Below are positions 24,268-34,731 of a stretch of DNA of 64,000 nt, piece after piece. The translations under genes and the position numbers were made by a program. The stretch is taken from the NCBI GenBank assembly GCA_032164245.1, contig JAVMKO010000002.1, positions 95,431,340 to 95,495,339 of the forward strand, given 5' to 3'. Source of the DNA: Sternotherus odoratus (Eukaryota > Chordata > Testudines > Kinosternidae). Position 1 is the stretch's first letter, and each line of letters opens with the position of its first letter. Under the pieces are notes generated by a model. The model saw only the letters and a program-made list of their open reading frames with translations. It made no database searches and was not told the DNA's origin.

Positions 24268-24819
24268 TGTTGCACAAATTTGTTCTTACCCTTGGAGGCC
24301 TCTCCAATTCACCTTCCAAGAACAGGCAATAGACTCAAGGTAACCTGAACAAAAAGGTTTATTTGCATGCAAATAGGGGATCAGAGGAATACAAATCCAA
24401 AGTCTGAAAGCCCACGAACACAGGGCGGGCAAAACATATATACAAGGTTCTAATATGCAAGCAACCAATACCATCAAAGAGAGTCACAGCTACATACAGC
24501 CAATAATCAGATACCATATACACAGCTTGTATACAGATTCAAACAGCGTAATGGCTACCGGCCATTAGCTCCCACGCTTACTGTTACACAAGTATGACAG
24601 ACATTGTTGCAAAGTATGACATGAGCTGACAGGTCTAGGTGCAGGCTCAGTCCCTGATTATGGCTACATGCCCACCCAGCTGACAGACTCCATTTTAAAA
24701 CAAAAACTCCATCTTGCAATACACATTACATAACCATTAACCCAGCAGTTACCAGAAGCATACATCACATGTTATATAATACCCAGTAAACATCATTTAA
24801 CATTTCCATTTATACCACA
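24268..24819 (-). mobile_element. 5' LTR of provirus
   Basis: Plus-strand TGTTGCACAAATTTG...TATACCACA, TG...CA in minus sense. It pairs with 19302-19923 but is shorter, by about 70 bp. It is bordered outside by the edge of module copy B (atattttccc), which is unlike the flank on the other side of the provirus. Confidence 0.85.
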
Positions 24820-26236
24820 ATATTTTCCCATATCCTCCCCTAAATTCACCAGCTTCCTCCAAATCATGTTCCTAAGGGTCTCCTTCGGTTGCTGCTGCCC
24901 AGGGTTGTGGGAGGTAGGGGGATTAAAATTGGGAGGGCGCCCAGTTTCTTGCAGCAAATCTCCTGCCTGTTTGATTTTTGTTACTAGTTCAGCCCTGGTT
25001 AGCTGTTCTAAATCCACAGTCCCCATGGTCATTTTTGTCTAAGAATTTAGTCCGGCATAAGTGCTCTGTACTAATTCATGTCCCTGATATTGGGATAATC
25101 CCAGTCTCTTCTGTCTGGGATAATGAATCAGAGAGAGCTGCCAGTATTTTCTTTTGAATTAGGTAAGCTTCTGGGGCCCCTCCTGGTGTCTGCTCTTCCA
25201 TTATGTACAATTTCGTAAGGGAAGATGTAGGCAGTAATATTTTAAGAGCACTTATCATCCATTCCCCGGGTCCAGTGGCAGTCCGCTCCCAAGACCCTAT
25301 GCCTAGGTCTAGAGCATTTGTAGCTCAAGGAGAAGAGCCGCATAACTGAGCCAATTGGGTTAAGTCCATGCCATCCACAGAGGGATACATTTGCAAACAC
25401 GGGCCAGGCATGCAACGGCTATGTCACGGTTCAGTGGCCCCAGTCTCTCAGCAATAGCCTTGGCGTGACTAGGAGACCACCCTACTACATCCGTGATCAG
25501 CTCTGTTCTGACGAGATCGGCTCCTGCAACTCTGTGTTTAACCTCCCTTGTGGAAACAGGAGCACATTATGTATTTGTGGCCAATCAGGGTTGAATGGGT
25601 TTTTGGGGACACCATCGGGGTAACTTTATTCTCTCAGGGGGTTCCAAATCACAATCCTCTCTTAATCTTACATCTGCTACCACCCCCTTACAGGCACGAA
25701 GTTGGGCACACAATTTACTAATCTCTGCCTCACACTCCTGATGGTCTGCTGCTGAAGACATCTGGTATCAGCCCTGCTCATTTCCTGTTCAGAGACCCCC
25801 ATAGAAGGGTCAAGAGGGGAGAGGAGAATGAAGGGGAGGAAGTGACTCTGCCCCTGTGGGAAAAACACTAGGGTGAAGCCCAATCCAGTAACCAGATCTA
25901 CCCCAGGTTTACGTGTGACCTCAGAGAGGTCACTTCATGACCTTCATTTCCTGCCTGTAGAATGGGGATAATAGTTTCCTCCCCAACAGGGGGTGTGGGG
26001 AAGACACTCCCATGGTCAGCGAGGGGCTTGGACACTCTCGGGGTGGATTGCACCAGGGTGAGGGAAGGGACCCAGAGTTTGCTCCCTCTAGCCAATGGAG
26101 GAGGATGAAATCAGAAAGTTGGGGGAAAGGGATGGGGCAGGAACTGTTGCCACAGATGGGACTTAGGAATTTGTCAGTGCCAAGAGCTTGGTACTTCCAT
26201 TCAGCAAATAGATTCTCTAGTTAGAAGACCCTCCTG
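24820..26236 (-). repeat. 1417-bp duplicated module, copy B (empty site)
   Basis: Near-identical to copy A (14401-16336 minus its hAT insert). It carries the same minus-strand frames, including the start MTMGTVDLEQLTRAELVTKI at 25032. It lacks the 511-bp hAT element, so the sequence ctaggtctagagcatttg near 25310 is the uninterrupted target. Homology stops abruptly after gaccctcctg at 26236; beyond it the two copies are unrelated. Confidence 0.75.
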
Positions 26237-26967
26237 GGGAGAGGGAGTCATTCCCCTCACCCTTAGAACAGAAAAATGGTTTTTATGGGGGGCGTCTTGC
26301 CCCCTGCGAAGGTGAGGGGACAGCAGAAAAGACCCATGAAACTCAGTTCAATTCAGCTCCACACAAAGCAGCAAAGAGGGGACCATGTGCTGGGGAATAT
26401 GATCCCACCCCCATTGCTTTGCCACCTACCTTTCCCCTCCGACCCAGCTGCAAACTAGAAGAGGCTCTTGCTGTACATCTTGGGAGCTGCAGTTTCCTCT
26501 GCCAGCTTGTGCCCAGCAGGTTTCCTCTTTAGCGGCTCCAACCCACAGTAGCCAGCGGCAGCCCAGAGTAGCTGGGAGGGATCTCCTCCCACCCCATCCC
26601 AAGCAAGGAGCTCGATTGGTAGGTATGGCTGTCGCTCAGGATTCTGGGGGAAGGCCCGGCCACAGCAACCCCAGGTCAGACAGTGCTGCAGATGGGGCAC
26701 TTGTCCATTCCCCCTTCTGCAATGTGGCGATTTCTGACATGGGCCCAGGCCCTGCCATACGGGCAGGGAGAACGCAGCCTGGGAGCAGGAGTGATGGCAG
26801 AGAAGACAAGGCAAAGAAAAAGCAGGGTGGGGAGACAAAGAGGATTTGGGAGCAGAGGGAAGGCTCCACCCCATCCACAAGGGAGAGGGTTTCTCTCAGT
26901 GCTATGAGCTCTATCCCCACTCCCACTAGCCCCTCTCTGCCCCCATGTGCAGTGAGACAGAGCAGTA
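26237..26967. other. No gene supported
   Basis: Lies between the duplicated module and the MROH 3' end. Several overlapping frames exist on both strands (for example 26455-26880 minus), but none has a recognisable domain or consistent splice sites. It would include the MROH 3' flank beyond the CR1 fragment. Confidence 0.5.
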
Positions 26968-27078
26968 GACTCATAGACTTTAAGGTCAGAAGGGACCATT
27001 ATGATCATCTAGTCTGACCTCCTGCAATGCAGGCCACAGAATTTTACCCACCCAATTTACCTCATCTATATCTGAACT
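26968..27078 (-). repeat. CR1-like LINE 3' fragment
   Basis: 'actcatagactttaaggtcagaagggaccattatgatcatctagtctgacctcctgcaatgcaggccacagaa' is a reverse-complement CR1-type 3' end. It lies just downstream of the MROH stop codon, in the same orientation as that gene. Confidence 0.85.
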
Positions 27079-27144
27079 ATTGAAGTCCTCAGTACCTGGA
27101 GCAGGAAGTCTGAGCTGCTGGACAAATGGGGTGGGGGGGGGACT

Positions 27145-27249
27145 TTAAGGGTGTCCTAAGGGGCACAGCCCCTGCAGTGCCTTGGGGACCTGGCCCAAGC
27201 ACCAGATGGAATAGACTTGGGCCATCACGTTGTCAGTAACGTCCTCCTG
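27145..27249 (-). CDS. MROH exon 12 (last coding exon)
   Basis: Acceptor CCCTTGCAG|CAG in phase 0, 34 codons then TAA. Encodes QEDVTDNVMAQVYSIWCLGQ, then VPKALQGLCP, matching the conserved C-terminal MROH segment that follows the 'VGEANQLLGDE' stretch. Intact in itself. Confidence 0.85.
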   Translation of the reverse strand, partial: QEDVTDNVMAQVYSIWCLGQVPKALQGLCPLGHP

Positions 27250-28215
27250 CTGCAAGGGAAGAAGGACTAGTCAGAGACTTGGACACCCCCCAGCAAGCAG
27301 GGCTATTAATGGGACTTGAGGCCACCACAATTTCCTCCCAGCCCCTCCCCGGGTCTGAGGGACAGATTCCCCCACCCAACCCCAGACGGACTCATCTCCT
27401 CTCTAGGGCCCTCCAATCCCACTCCCACCATTGCAGAATGAAGCTCCTGACCCCATTCCTCTCAGTCCCCCCGTGAGAGTTGTTCTACCCCCAAATCCAG
27501 CTGGGGAAGCAGCTGAGCTCCCCAAAATCCTCTCAGCCACCCTCTGCCCCTCCAGATGAGGTGTGGGGAGGCTTTTGGTAGCAGGGAAATGGGGTGGCAG
27601 GAAATTGAGACTTTTCCCCAAGAGACCCCTGGTTCTCATGGTGAAGCCATGGACGGTAGCTCTGGTGAACAGAGCACATGAGCAGCCTCTGCTGACTGAA
27701 TCCTCCACTTCTCCCAGCACAGGCCCAGACTGGCCAGCACCATGGTGAGCTTTCCCCAGCCCACGTGCCTCAGCCCAGCCTGGTTAGTCTTCATGGCCCT
27801 TTCAGTCCCAGGCCTCCAAGGCTGTCAGTGACGGGGTAACTCTCGTTGGTGGCTCGGATGACATGGACACTAGGAACTGGTCTGAGGCCCTGCTGGGTAC
27901 GAAGGGCTGGCAGAGGTCACTAGCGGAGTTTCCCGCCCCTCACATGGGCAATGGCAGCTTGTTGATGTGATGCTGGTAATTAAATAGCCTGGCTCAAAAG
28001 CTGGGTCTGAACTGCTGTGAGCTCCACAGGGGACAAGCTGGCTCTACCCCGCGCATGGAGCTGAATTCATCTCTAACAATGGCACCTGAAAGGACTCATT
28101 CACCTCCTTGCTCCCCAGCCAGTGAATGGGGATGGGAGGAGAGTGACTTTTCCCGGAGTAGAGGTGAAAGGCCCTGGGTCCCTCCCCAAAGCTAGATTAA
28201 TTCTCTTCTGGTTAC

Positions 28216-28408
28216 CTCGTCCCCTAGCAGCTGGTTGGCTTCCCCCACAATGGAGAAGGCTAATACCAGCCCAGCCTGGCTAATACCAGCCCAGCCTGGC
28301 TAATACCAGCCCAGCCTGGCTGACACGTAGCCGGGGGTTGTAGATGGCCAGCACCACCGCCTGCAGGAAGGATCTTTGTTGGTCTTGTGAGAAGATCTCT
28401 CTGAAGAC
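28216..28408 (-). CDS. MROH exon 11, frameshifted by a 20-bp triplication
   Basis: Acceptor GGTTTTAG|GTC and donor GACGAG|GTAACC. The exon is 193 bp. With a single copy of the 20-bp unit at 28261-28320 it would be 153 bp (51 codons) and keep phase 0-0 with both neighbours. It starts VFREIFSQDQQRSFLQAVVL and reaches RLRVSQA, then runs into the three units and a TAG. The tail after the repeat (SIVGEANQLLGDE) is readable only in the pre-expansion frame. Confidence 0.88.
28261..28320. repeat. Exact 20-bp x3 tandem repeat inside MROH exon 11
   Basis: taataccagcccagcctggc three times without a mismatch (28261-28280, 28281-28300, 28301-28320). The net gain of 40 bp over one copy is not divisible by three. 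Perfect identity suggests a recent event or an assembly/slippage artefact. Confidence 0.95.
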
Positions 28409-29090
28409 CTAAAACCAACAGCACTTGAGCCCTTGGCAGATTACCCAGAACCAGGCTCGAAATCCCACTAGTGGCTCACATACAGGGTAAGAGTCATGCT
28501 GCAGCCAAGGCAGCTAATTCCCCTTGAGGAACTTTGGGGTCCCATGACCCAGGATCCCCTCTTCAATAAGAGGTCACAGGCACTGAGGCCTTTAATAATA
28601 GCTCTTTTGGAGATTTAAAGGGCCCCGGGATCTGCTGCAGTAGTGATTTAAAGGGCCCGGGGCTCCAGCCACCACTACCACAGTCAGAGCCAGGGGCCCT
28701 TTAAATCTTGATTCAACCGACCCGGGGGTCTAAAGGCCCTGCCCCTTCCGGTTGAGGCCCAGCCCTCTGCTGAGGACTCTGGAGTACCAGTAAGTCCTTG
28801 CTTGGGTGTCAGTCAGGGAGACAGTGAGCGGAGCCAGATCCCTCGAGATACAATCCTGCATTAACTCAACGCCCCAGGAGTTTCCTTTTATGCCATGTAG
28901 AAATGGATCCATGTATCACCCCAAACTAGGACCGTTAGGAAGGCTCAGAACCAGGATCCTCAGCCTCGCCCAGCCGAACTCTATCAGCTGGAACCACGCA
29001 GCTCTTGTCCTGTATCCAGGCACAGCCACTGCAGGGGGAGACAGCTCCACACCTGAGCTGCTGCAATGCACCAGCTGAGACCTTCCTTAC

Positions 29091-29161
29091 CTCCCCGACT
29101 CCGGCCATAGTTCTATATCCCAGGCGCTCGATGTCCCTGAGCCCATCCCGCCACCAAAGAT
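29091..29161 (-). CDS. MROH exon 10
   Basis: Acceptor GATGCAG|AT in phase 1 and donor GGGGAG|GTAAGG, 71 bp, ending in phase 0. Encodes DLWWRDGLRDIERLGYRT, then AGVGE. A Cry-type SINE (29215-29355) lies 53 bp upstream of this acceptor in gene sense, where branch point and pyrimidine tract sit. An alternative acceptor AACAG at about 29173 exists but is out of phase. Confidence 0.8.
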
Positions 29162-29214
29162 CTGCATCGGCGCTGTTCAGCCCCGGGAGTGAAAGACACA
29201 CATTTGTGAGGTTG

Positions 29215-29355
29215 ACAGGTTTCAGAGTGGTAGCTGTGTTAGTCCGTATCCGCAAAAAGAACGAGGAGTACGTGTGGCACCTTAGAGACTAAAGAAACGT
29301 GTTATGCCCAAATGAATTGTTTGTCTCTAAGGTGCCGCACGTACTCCTCATTCTA
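29215..29355 (+). repeat. Cry-type turtle SINE
   Basis: Begins acaggtttcagagtggtagctgtgttagtccgtatccgcaaaaag and ends with the caccttagagact / tctctaaggtgccgcacgtactcct tail motif of turtle tRNA-derived SINEs. Flanked by ttgtgaggttg (29204-29214) and ttggtgaggttg (29356-29367), an imperfect target duplication. It lies antisense in the MROH intron just before exon 10. Confidence 0.88.
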
Positions 29356-30132
29356 TTGGTGAGGTTGGCATTCTGGTTTCAGTGCCTGTTTCCTTCTGTT
29401 CCCATTGCTGGGTGCCCACTGGCTGGGCCCTTCACAGTATCCATGTCCAAGTGGAATAGCAGGGTCCTCACCAGGCAGTTTAGTATCTGGAGGAGGATTG
29501 CTCCATTTATCACAGAAATGATCTGACCATTATGGGCTCTGGGAGTCAGTCCCTGCTAATGACGGTGTGTAATGCTGAGAAACCCCCAACACACTGAAGT
29601 CAGGATCTGGCCATAGGTACCCAGCTGGTGACATTCTGCAAAGCTTTGTGTCCTTCCTCTGTGGTCCCTGATCCTGCCCTTACCCTCACTGTGGGCTCTT
29701 TCCCTCAATCTGTCTCAAAGCTCCATTTCTGCCCCCTCACCAGCTGGCAGCCCCATGGCAGCTCAGTGGCCTGTGAGAGAAAAGAGCCAATTTCCTTGGC
29801 ACTTTCACACTCATCGCTTCCTAATTCAGGGAGCGGCGAAGAGAAAGAATCATCATTTAAGCTGGGGTTGGTCTCAGAGGAGGGGGCTTCTTTCTATAGT
29901 CCCATTCCCGGGCAGAGGGAGTCGCAAAGGAGCGCCACTTTTCCATAGAGGTCCCGTTGCCCAGCTGGGGTCAGTCTCAAAGGAGGAACCTTGTTTCTAT
30001 TGGCGTCCCTCTGCCCATCTAGGGTTGGTCTAAAAGGAGGCCGTAGTTCTACAGGGGTCCCAATGCCCTGCTGCGGTTACTCTCCCAGGGGCTTGTTTTT
30101 ACAGCGTTCCATTTCCCAGCCGGGTTTCTTAC

Positions 30133-30271
30133 CCCTCTGCTGCAGCAGCAGCAGCTGGTAGAGCCGGTAAATCCCCTCCTTCGATTGCCAGGTGATGTCA
30201 AATGCTGGGTCAGTAATATAGAGACCCAGCTGTACCACAAGATGCCCCACCCTGGGGAAGCCAGATGAGCT
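30133..30271 (-). CDS. MROH exon 9
   Basis: Acceptor GCCATCAG|AGC and donor CAGAGGG|GTAAGA, 139 bp, phase 0 to 1. Encodes FPRVGHLVVQLGLYITDP, then EGIYRLYQLLLLQQRG, one of the most recognisable MROH segments. Confidence 0.9.
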
Positions 30272-30736
30272 CTGATGGCAGGAGGAGGAGGAGGAGAGGG
30301 GAATCCATCAATATTCTACCTTCAGCTCTTCATCTCCCCTGGACCACAAGTCTCTCTCCTCTGTAGGAGGTGTTGGGGGAGGGGAGCTAGAGATACAGCC
30401 CCATTCTCTCTGCCCCCAGGGGAGCTTGGAGCAAAGAGACCAGGGCAAGGGCCCTCCAGGAGGACTCACTCACCAGCGGCTCCAGAATAACAAGAGCCCT
30501 GAGGCCAGGCACAAATCTGCCAGCCAATGGGCTATGGAGCACAGCCCCTTACAGATCCAGGGGACCCACTTAGCCAGGAGAAGAGGAACTTGACTCAAGC
30601 TTTGTTGATTCTCAGTTTTGACTCTGCCTCCCCACAGGAGCCCTCTCCATGGAGAACCCCTGTAGCTGCAAATCTCCCAGCCTGTCAGAGTCAGCCCTGC
30701 CCATTCAGGGAGCTGGGAAGGTTAAAGGTCACTTAC

Positions 30737-30841
30737 ATCAAATCCTGGGAAGCAGCTGGCGTATCGGAGCATGGCAGTGCTGCTCCTTATGGTCCTCGCT
30801 CTCTCCTGCTTCACTCTGGAGCACACCCAGAAACTGATGTG
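30737..30841 (-). CDS. MROH exon 8
   Basis: Acceptor CTCCCATAG|CAC and donor TTTGAT|GTAAGT, 105 bp, phase 0-0. Encodes HISFWVCSRVKQERARTIRS, then ending CFPGFD, the alpha-helical MROH repeat pattern. Confidence 0.88.
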
Positions 30842-31182
30842 CTATGGGAGAAGGAGGCAGGTGAGAGTCAGGGGACAGGTGCACATACTCTACAGATGAC
30901 CCTCTCCCCCGCTCCATGGGGCTGAGACATGGTGCTCAGGGTGGAACACCCGCCAATCGCAGAGTTTGAAAAGGGGGTTCTTGCACCCAGGACGGTGCCC
31001 ACATCCTGCTGGTCACACACTGTCACTGTATCTCCAGAGTGGGACAATGTTCTCTAAATCCATGAACAGCACATCAGGATCCTTCCCTCTGGGCCAGCAA
31101 AGGCAAAAGGTCCCCAATGTTGCATTGCACTCATAGCTCTGACCCGCTGGGTCCCAGCTGAGAGGACGCAATGCAAACATGG

Positions 31183-32307
31183 TGTGACGCTCTGTACTTT
31201 GAAATAGCACCCGGGAACCCCACTATTCACTGATGTGATGATGACACGGTCGGTACAAAGTATGCCTTGTGAGGTAGCATTTGAGAAGTCATGAGCTGTT
31301 GGCCATTACTATCCTGTTGAACTGGATGTACTAGTCTTGGATCTGAAGTGACGAAGTGCTGCTATGTGTGTGTCACTGAAATACGCTGTGAGGCTGGGAG
31401 ATGCTCACAGCCAGCCTTTCAATGGTAACAAAGGAGCAACTGGCAAGACCCATTTACATCAGGACCAGCCAGACATGAGTCAATGGCCCATCAAGAAGAC
31501 TCCTCAGAGGGGGCACGTGCAAAATGGGGGCTGCCTTTCCCCCATGTCAGGACAAGGATCTTTCACACACCTGCACAGAAAGGATAAGTGAGGGTCGGTG
31601 ACATCACCACTTGGTCTCTCTCCTCCCCCATCTTAACAGCTGGCAGACTTTTGGGAAGACAGACTTTGAACAGGGGAGATCGGTCCCAGGCTAAGAGGGA
31701 GCTCAGTCTGAGTGATAAGAACTGTAACCCGCCTGAAACGTCCAGTGGGGTGAACACCCGCTTTATTCAAATCTTGCTTAGTCACTGAAATTGAGACGGA
31801 GTTCATTTTTATTTCTGATGTAGTCAACTTTGATCTCTGCCTACCACTTATAATCCCTTCAGATCCCTATTTTCTGCAGGGAATCAATCTGTGTTATAGT
31901 GTATTGAAAACGGTGATTTTGGATGAAGTGCGTGGAGAATCTCGGCTCAGCTTACCAAGCGCTGTTGCATGTCTAGTCCCCTTTGTTGGAGTGGTGAACC
32001 AATTAACGAGTTTGCACTGTCCCAAGGAATCTTGAGCAGTGTACACTGGGTTACTTCTGAGGTGCCAGGCTGGTGGTTGGGGTGATTTGCTGGGGGCCCT
32101 CCCTGTATAACTCATGTGGGGCTTGGAGAGCCTTCATGCAGTTTAGCTGGGTGTGGGTCTCCACATGTTGATGGCTGAGTGATCACAGCGGCTGGAGGGG
32201 TTTGCTGTTGGTCACTGGCACAGCATTGCCAGAGACAGCTCAGGCTGCAGAGGTAAAGGGGCACAGGGGTCCCACAGTTTCAGGTTGTACCCTACGATCC
32301 CATCACA
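31183..32307 (+). mobile_element. LTR-like repeat in MROH intron
   Basis: Begins TGTGACGCTCTGTAC and ends GATCCCATCACA, so it has TG...CA ends. Flanked by catgg (31178-31182) and cctgg (32308-32312), an imperfect 5-bp match. No coding frame of note. Probably a long solo LTR or non-autonomous LTR element. Class not determined; the boundaries are inferred from the ends only. Confidence 0.55.
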
Positions 32308-32388
32308 CCTGGCTCTTCCACGCTCTCCTTTGCAGCCTGCCCATGGAGTTAAGGTGAAATTCCCCCCAGACCCTCCTCTTGTGCTCAC

Positions 32389-32484
32389 CTCCAGGAGGTG
32401 TTGCAGCTTGTCCAGGGTGGGGTTTTCCAGAAGCAGGCTCCTCAGCATCACATCCGGGCCGTCTGCATAGCTCTTGTGCAGAGT
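32389..32484 (-). CDS. MROH exon 7
   Basis: Acceptor CTCTTGCAG|ACT and donor CTGGAG|GTGAGC, 96 bp, phase 0-0. Encodes TLHKSYADGPDVMLRSLLLE, then LDKLQHLLE. The following intron holds an LTR-like insertion at 31183-32307, ending about 80 bp downstream of this donor in gene sense. Confidence 0.88.
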
Positions 32485-32986
32485 CTGCAAGAGGAGAGAG
32501 TGCTGGACAGTCATGGGACTTGGGCCTACGCCAGTCAGGGGATGATTAGGAGGAGGGAGCCCTGGCCCCTGGCAAGGTCCCAAAGACACATCCTGGACCC
32601 TCCCAATCCCATCACTCCAGAGACACTTAGCTAGAGTTCATGGCAGAATGACCCTGGCTCTTCAGTCCTGGCCCTTAGCAGTTCTCTGCAGAGGGCCTGT
32701 TATGCAGCTGTGTATGAAACAGCCAAAGTGCTCTGGATGGGAGCTAGATGCCTGGGCAGAGTCCAAGCAGCAGAGCCGAGAATGAGGAGGGGAGGCCAGG
32801 ATCAGACACAGAGGGCAACATGATTCCTTCTGGAGGAACGGGGCCCTCCTTGCAATTTTATTAACCCCAGGCCTGTTCCCAGCTCTGCTCACCCCTCCCC
32901 TATTCTCAGCAGCTCCACCAAACCAAGGGAGCAGGGACCACAGGCCACTCCTGCTTCTGGGATAGAGAAGTAGGATGAGGCCCTAC

Positions 32987-33086
32987 CTGGAAGTGAGTGG
33001 TGTCCTTCCCCATGGTGTATACGTTAAACAGGACCTCCCGCAGGAGATGAGATTCTACCTCCAGCTCCAGTGGCAGCTTCAGTTTG
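32987..33086 (-). CDS. MROH exon 6
   Basis: Acceptor CTCCTGCCAG|C and donor CTTCCAG|GTAGGG, 100 bp, phase 2 to 0. Encodes KLKLPLELEVESHLLREVLF, then MGKDTTHFQ, a characteristic MROH stretch. Confidence 0.88.
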
Positions 33087-33514
33087 CTGGCAGGAGAGAG
33101 GAGCCTGTCTTAGACTTTGCAGCACCAGAGTGGCACTGGCACTACCATGGGACAGGAACAGGCCCAGGCCAGGAAAAACAGCAATGGGGGTGCCAAGAAG
33201 TGCAGTGACCTGGCCGAAGTCACAGAGCCAGTCAGTGGCAGGGCTAGAACAGGGCCCGTTCCCTTGATCTCACCACTGGACCTTCCCCTCTCATATAACC
33301 CTCTACCCCGGCGATCCTCTCCCTAAGGCCCCTGTAAAGTTACTGGCGTGAAATCAACCACCAGCCAGGAAAGAGTGAACATTCCCACCTCCTTGGCTGC
33401 TGGATGTGAACAGCCGCAACTGGGGGTGACCTAGGAGTGGGAGCATCTGGGACTCCTGGCTCTGGGACTAAACAGCACCGGGGTTAGGGCAGCTGGGCAG
33501 GAGGGTTCTGGTAC

Positions 33515-33594
33515 CTGAGGTTGCAAACTGCAGCCATGGAGCTGGAGATGATGGAACTAGGCTCACACTCCCGTGGGAGGTCTGCAATCAGCTC
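33515..33594 (-). CDS. MROH exon 5
   Basis: Acceptor TCTCCCAG|GAG and donor CTCAG|GTACC, 80 bp, starting in phase 0 and ending in phase 2. Encodes ELIADLPREC, then SSSMAAVCNL. The end phase matches exon 6 exactly. Confidence 0.85.
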
Positions 33595-33855
33595 CTGGGA
33601 GACCCAAGGGGGACAAAGCAGCAGATGAGATTCAGGCCCCACAGGCACTTCCCACTGAGGAGGCCGAACTGTGCTGCAGACGCACCCAGCATAACTCCTC
33701 CCCCATCCACCTTTCCTCCCTCCCATCAAACTAATCCCCTCTCCAGCTCAACCTCCATATTCCTCCCTTCCCTCCGCTACCCCTTCCATCCCCATCATCT
33801 TCCCCCACTGGCCAATGTCTGGCTCCCTCCCCACAAGGCCCCGTGTCTCACTCAC

Positions 33856-33987
33856 CACAATGCTCTCCACCAGGGCCGCTTTGGAGCAGTGTGGCCCCAG
33901 GGTGTCCTGCCCCAGGTGTTGTGCAGAGAAGCAGAGCGTGGGGATGGCCTGCAGGAAGCAGAGCTGCTTTGCCCTGTCCTGCACCCA
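33856..33987 (-). CDS. MROH exon 4
   Basis: Acceptor CTCTCCTAG|TGG and donor ATTGTG|GTGAGT, 132 bp, phase 0-0. Encodes WVQDRAKQLCFLQAI, then a Cys-, His-bearing stretch ending KAALVESIV. It is the first exon with clear MROH-like helical-repeat character. Confidence 0.8.
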
Positions 33988-34290
33988 CTAGGAGAGGGGC
34001 TGGGGGAGAGAGAGCCGGTTAGCTAGGGGCCTCCCCGCCCCACCCAAACCAGCTCCAGGGCTCAAGTCCTCCATAGGGGAGAACAGGCAACCCCACCCCC
34101 CTCAATTCCCAAAACGACAGTGTCTGTGGGGAGAGGAGACCATGGCTTTGGTGGGACAAACACCATCCTTCTGGGGTCCCAGATAACATGGGAGAAGTGC
34201 CCCCCATTAGGGGGTTTTCAGTTCTCTGGGGTGGGGATGGTGCAAGGGGCAGGACAGACTCGGAGCCAGCTCAGCTAGGGGAGTTTTGTA

Positions 34291-34340
34291 CTCTTCTCTG
34301 CCCTGCAGATCTTTCTGGACGACCCTGATGGCAGCTTCTT
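34291..34340 (-). CDS. MROH exon 3 (tentative, donor lost)
   Basis: Acceptor GGCTCCCAG|AA in phase 1 opens EAAIRVVQKDLQGREE, which would join smoothly to WVQDRAKQLC of exon 4 in phase 0. However, the bases after the expected end are TACAAA, not GT. One missing G would explain this (GAG|GTACAA). Could alternatively end at GA|GTACAA with a frameshift. Confidence 0.45.
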
Positions 34341-34731
34341 CTGGGAGCCCGTCCTCCTCCTCCTCCAGCTGGTCACTGGGGGTCCCGGCACCAGGGAGAG
34401 AAAGAGGGAGGATGACGCCTGGTGCTGCTGAGAGGTGCATGTTCTGTCCTCCTCTGTAAGGAGCCCATGGCAGAGAGCTCCTCCCCCAAAGATGGCCTCA
34501 GTCCCATCCACCTCAAGACCCCAAGGCAGTCAGGCCACCACCCCAGCATCATCAGGGGCCCAGAAGCCTGGAGCTCCCGATTCCGCCCCAAATGCTCTGA
34601 ACAGGGCGGGGCTGTGCCATTCCCACTGGTATCAGTGGGGCTCACGTTGCTCAGGGCTGATGCCTTGGTGAACCAATGGGCTCCGGAAGCTACTAGTCCA
34701 TCCCCTTCCAATCCCCTGGGTCTGCCCTCAC

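Noticed and set aside
19302..26236. Reading the two 1417-bp modules as LTRs of one large element
   Set aside because: Their edges are not TG...CA, they contain coding frames, and no target duplication surrounds the pair.
26676..27008. Minus ORF with CPYGRAWAHVRNRHIA..CPIC pattern as a zinc-finger exon
   Set aside because: Cys/His spacing fits neither RING nor C2H2 well, no splice support, and competing frames overlap it.
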